A program made the position numbers and the translations under genes. DNA of 5,320 nucleotides. It comes from Dehalococcoidia bacterium. Lineage in GTDB: Bacteria; Chloroflexota; Dehalococcoidia; Dehalococcoidales; RBG-16-60-22. Below, in pieces: positions 5,307 through 5,320 of this stretch; positions within the stretch are counted from its first letter, which is position 1; the number at the start of each line of letters is the position of its first letter. The stretch covers positions 1 through 5,320 of the forward strand of contig JAUWYU010000116.1 of the NCBI GenBank assembly GCA_030615655.1, read 5' to 3'. The notes beneath the pieces were generated by a model. That model was not told where the DNA came from. It saw only the letters and a program-made list of their open reading frames with translations, and ran no database searches.

Positions 5307-5320
5307 GATGGTTAGCTGAG

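Overview
The window looks like ordinary bacterial chromosome of moderate GC: short intergenic gaps, seven protein genes, three tRNA genes and sigma-70-type promoters. It contains no transposase, phage gene, CRISPR array or rRNA. The mix of a cysteine-rich iron-sulfur flavoprotein, a B12-binding radical SAM enzyme and a DPM1-like glycosyltransferase suggests an anaerobe. A member of the Chloroflexota (Dehalococcoidia-like) is my best guess, but this is inferred from gene style and no marker gene proves it.

Left part (1-1180): a 138-aa protein of unknown function and an iron-sulfur flavoprotein lie in series on the minus strand. The 138-aa gene has a GTG start placed exactly where its own extended -10 promoter should begin transcription, so its mRNA is probably leaderless. 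The flavoprotein gene has a clear promoter and a strong Shine-Dalgarno. Between it and the divergent plus-strand gene lies an array of four 11-bp direct repeats that resembles a PHO-box type response-regulator site. This is the most notable regulatory signal in the window.

Middle part (1181-2547): a small membrane-anchored protein with a possible Cys-His-Asp triad (plus strand) converges on a 119-aa two-helix membrane protein with a coiled coil (minus strand). Next comes a tRNA-Gly(TCC)/tRNA-Met(CAT) pair transcribed leftward from a near-consensus promoter. A divergent regulatory region follows, with a perfect TTGACA-N17-TATAAT promoter and twin GACATTTGTC sites for the rightward genes.

Right part (2548-5320): a 64-aa XRE-type DNA-binding protein overlaps by one base a family 2 glycosyltransferase with two C-terminal membrane helices. 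After 60 bp a cobalamin-binding radical SAM protein follows. The three are probably one transcription unit and may act on polyprenyl-linked or other membrane lipids; this is inferred from context. The window closes with a convergent tRNA-Pro(TGG) gene and its promoter.

Three leftward promoters share TTGCA(A/C)-N17-TATACT, and every well-supported promoter has a 17-bp spacer apart from the leaderless one (16 bp). I found no convincing intrinsic terminator. No gene-free stretch exceeds 300 bases. I see no wholly new multi-gene system. The 11-bp array and the operator-like pair at the XRE promoter are the items most worth following.
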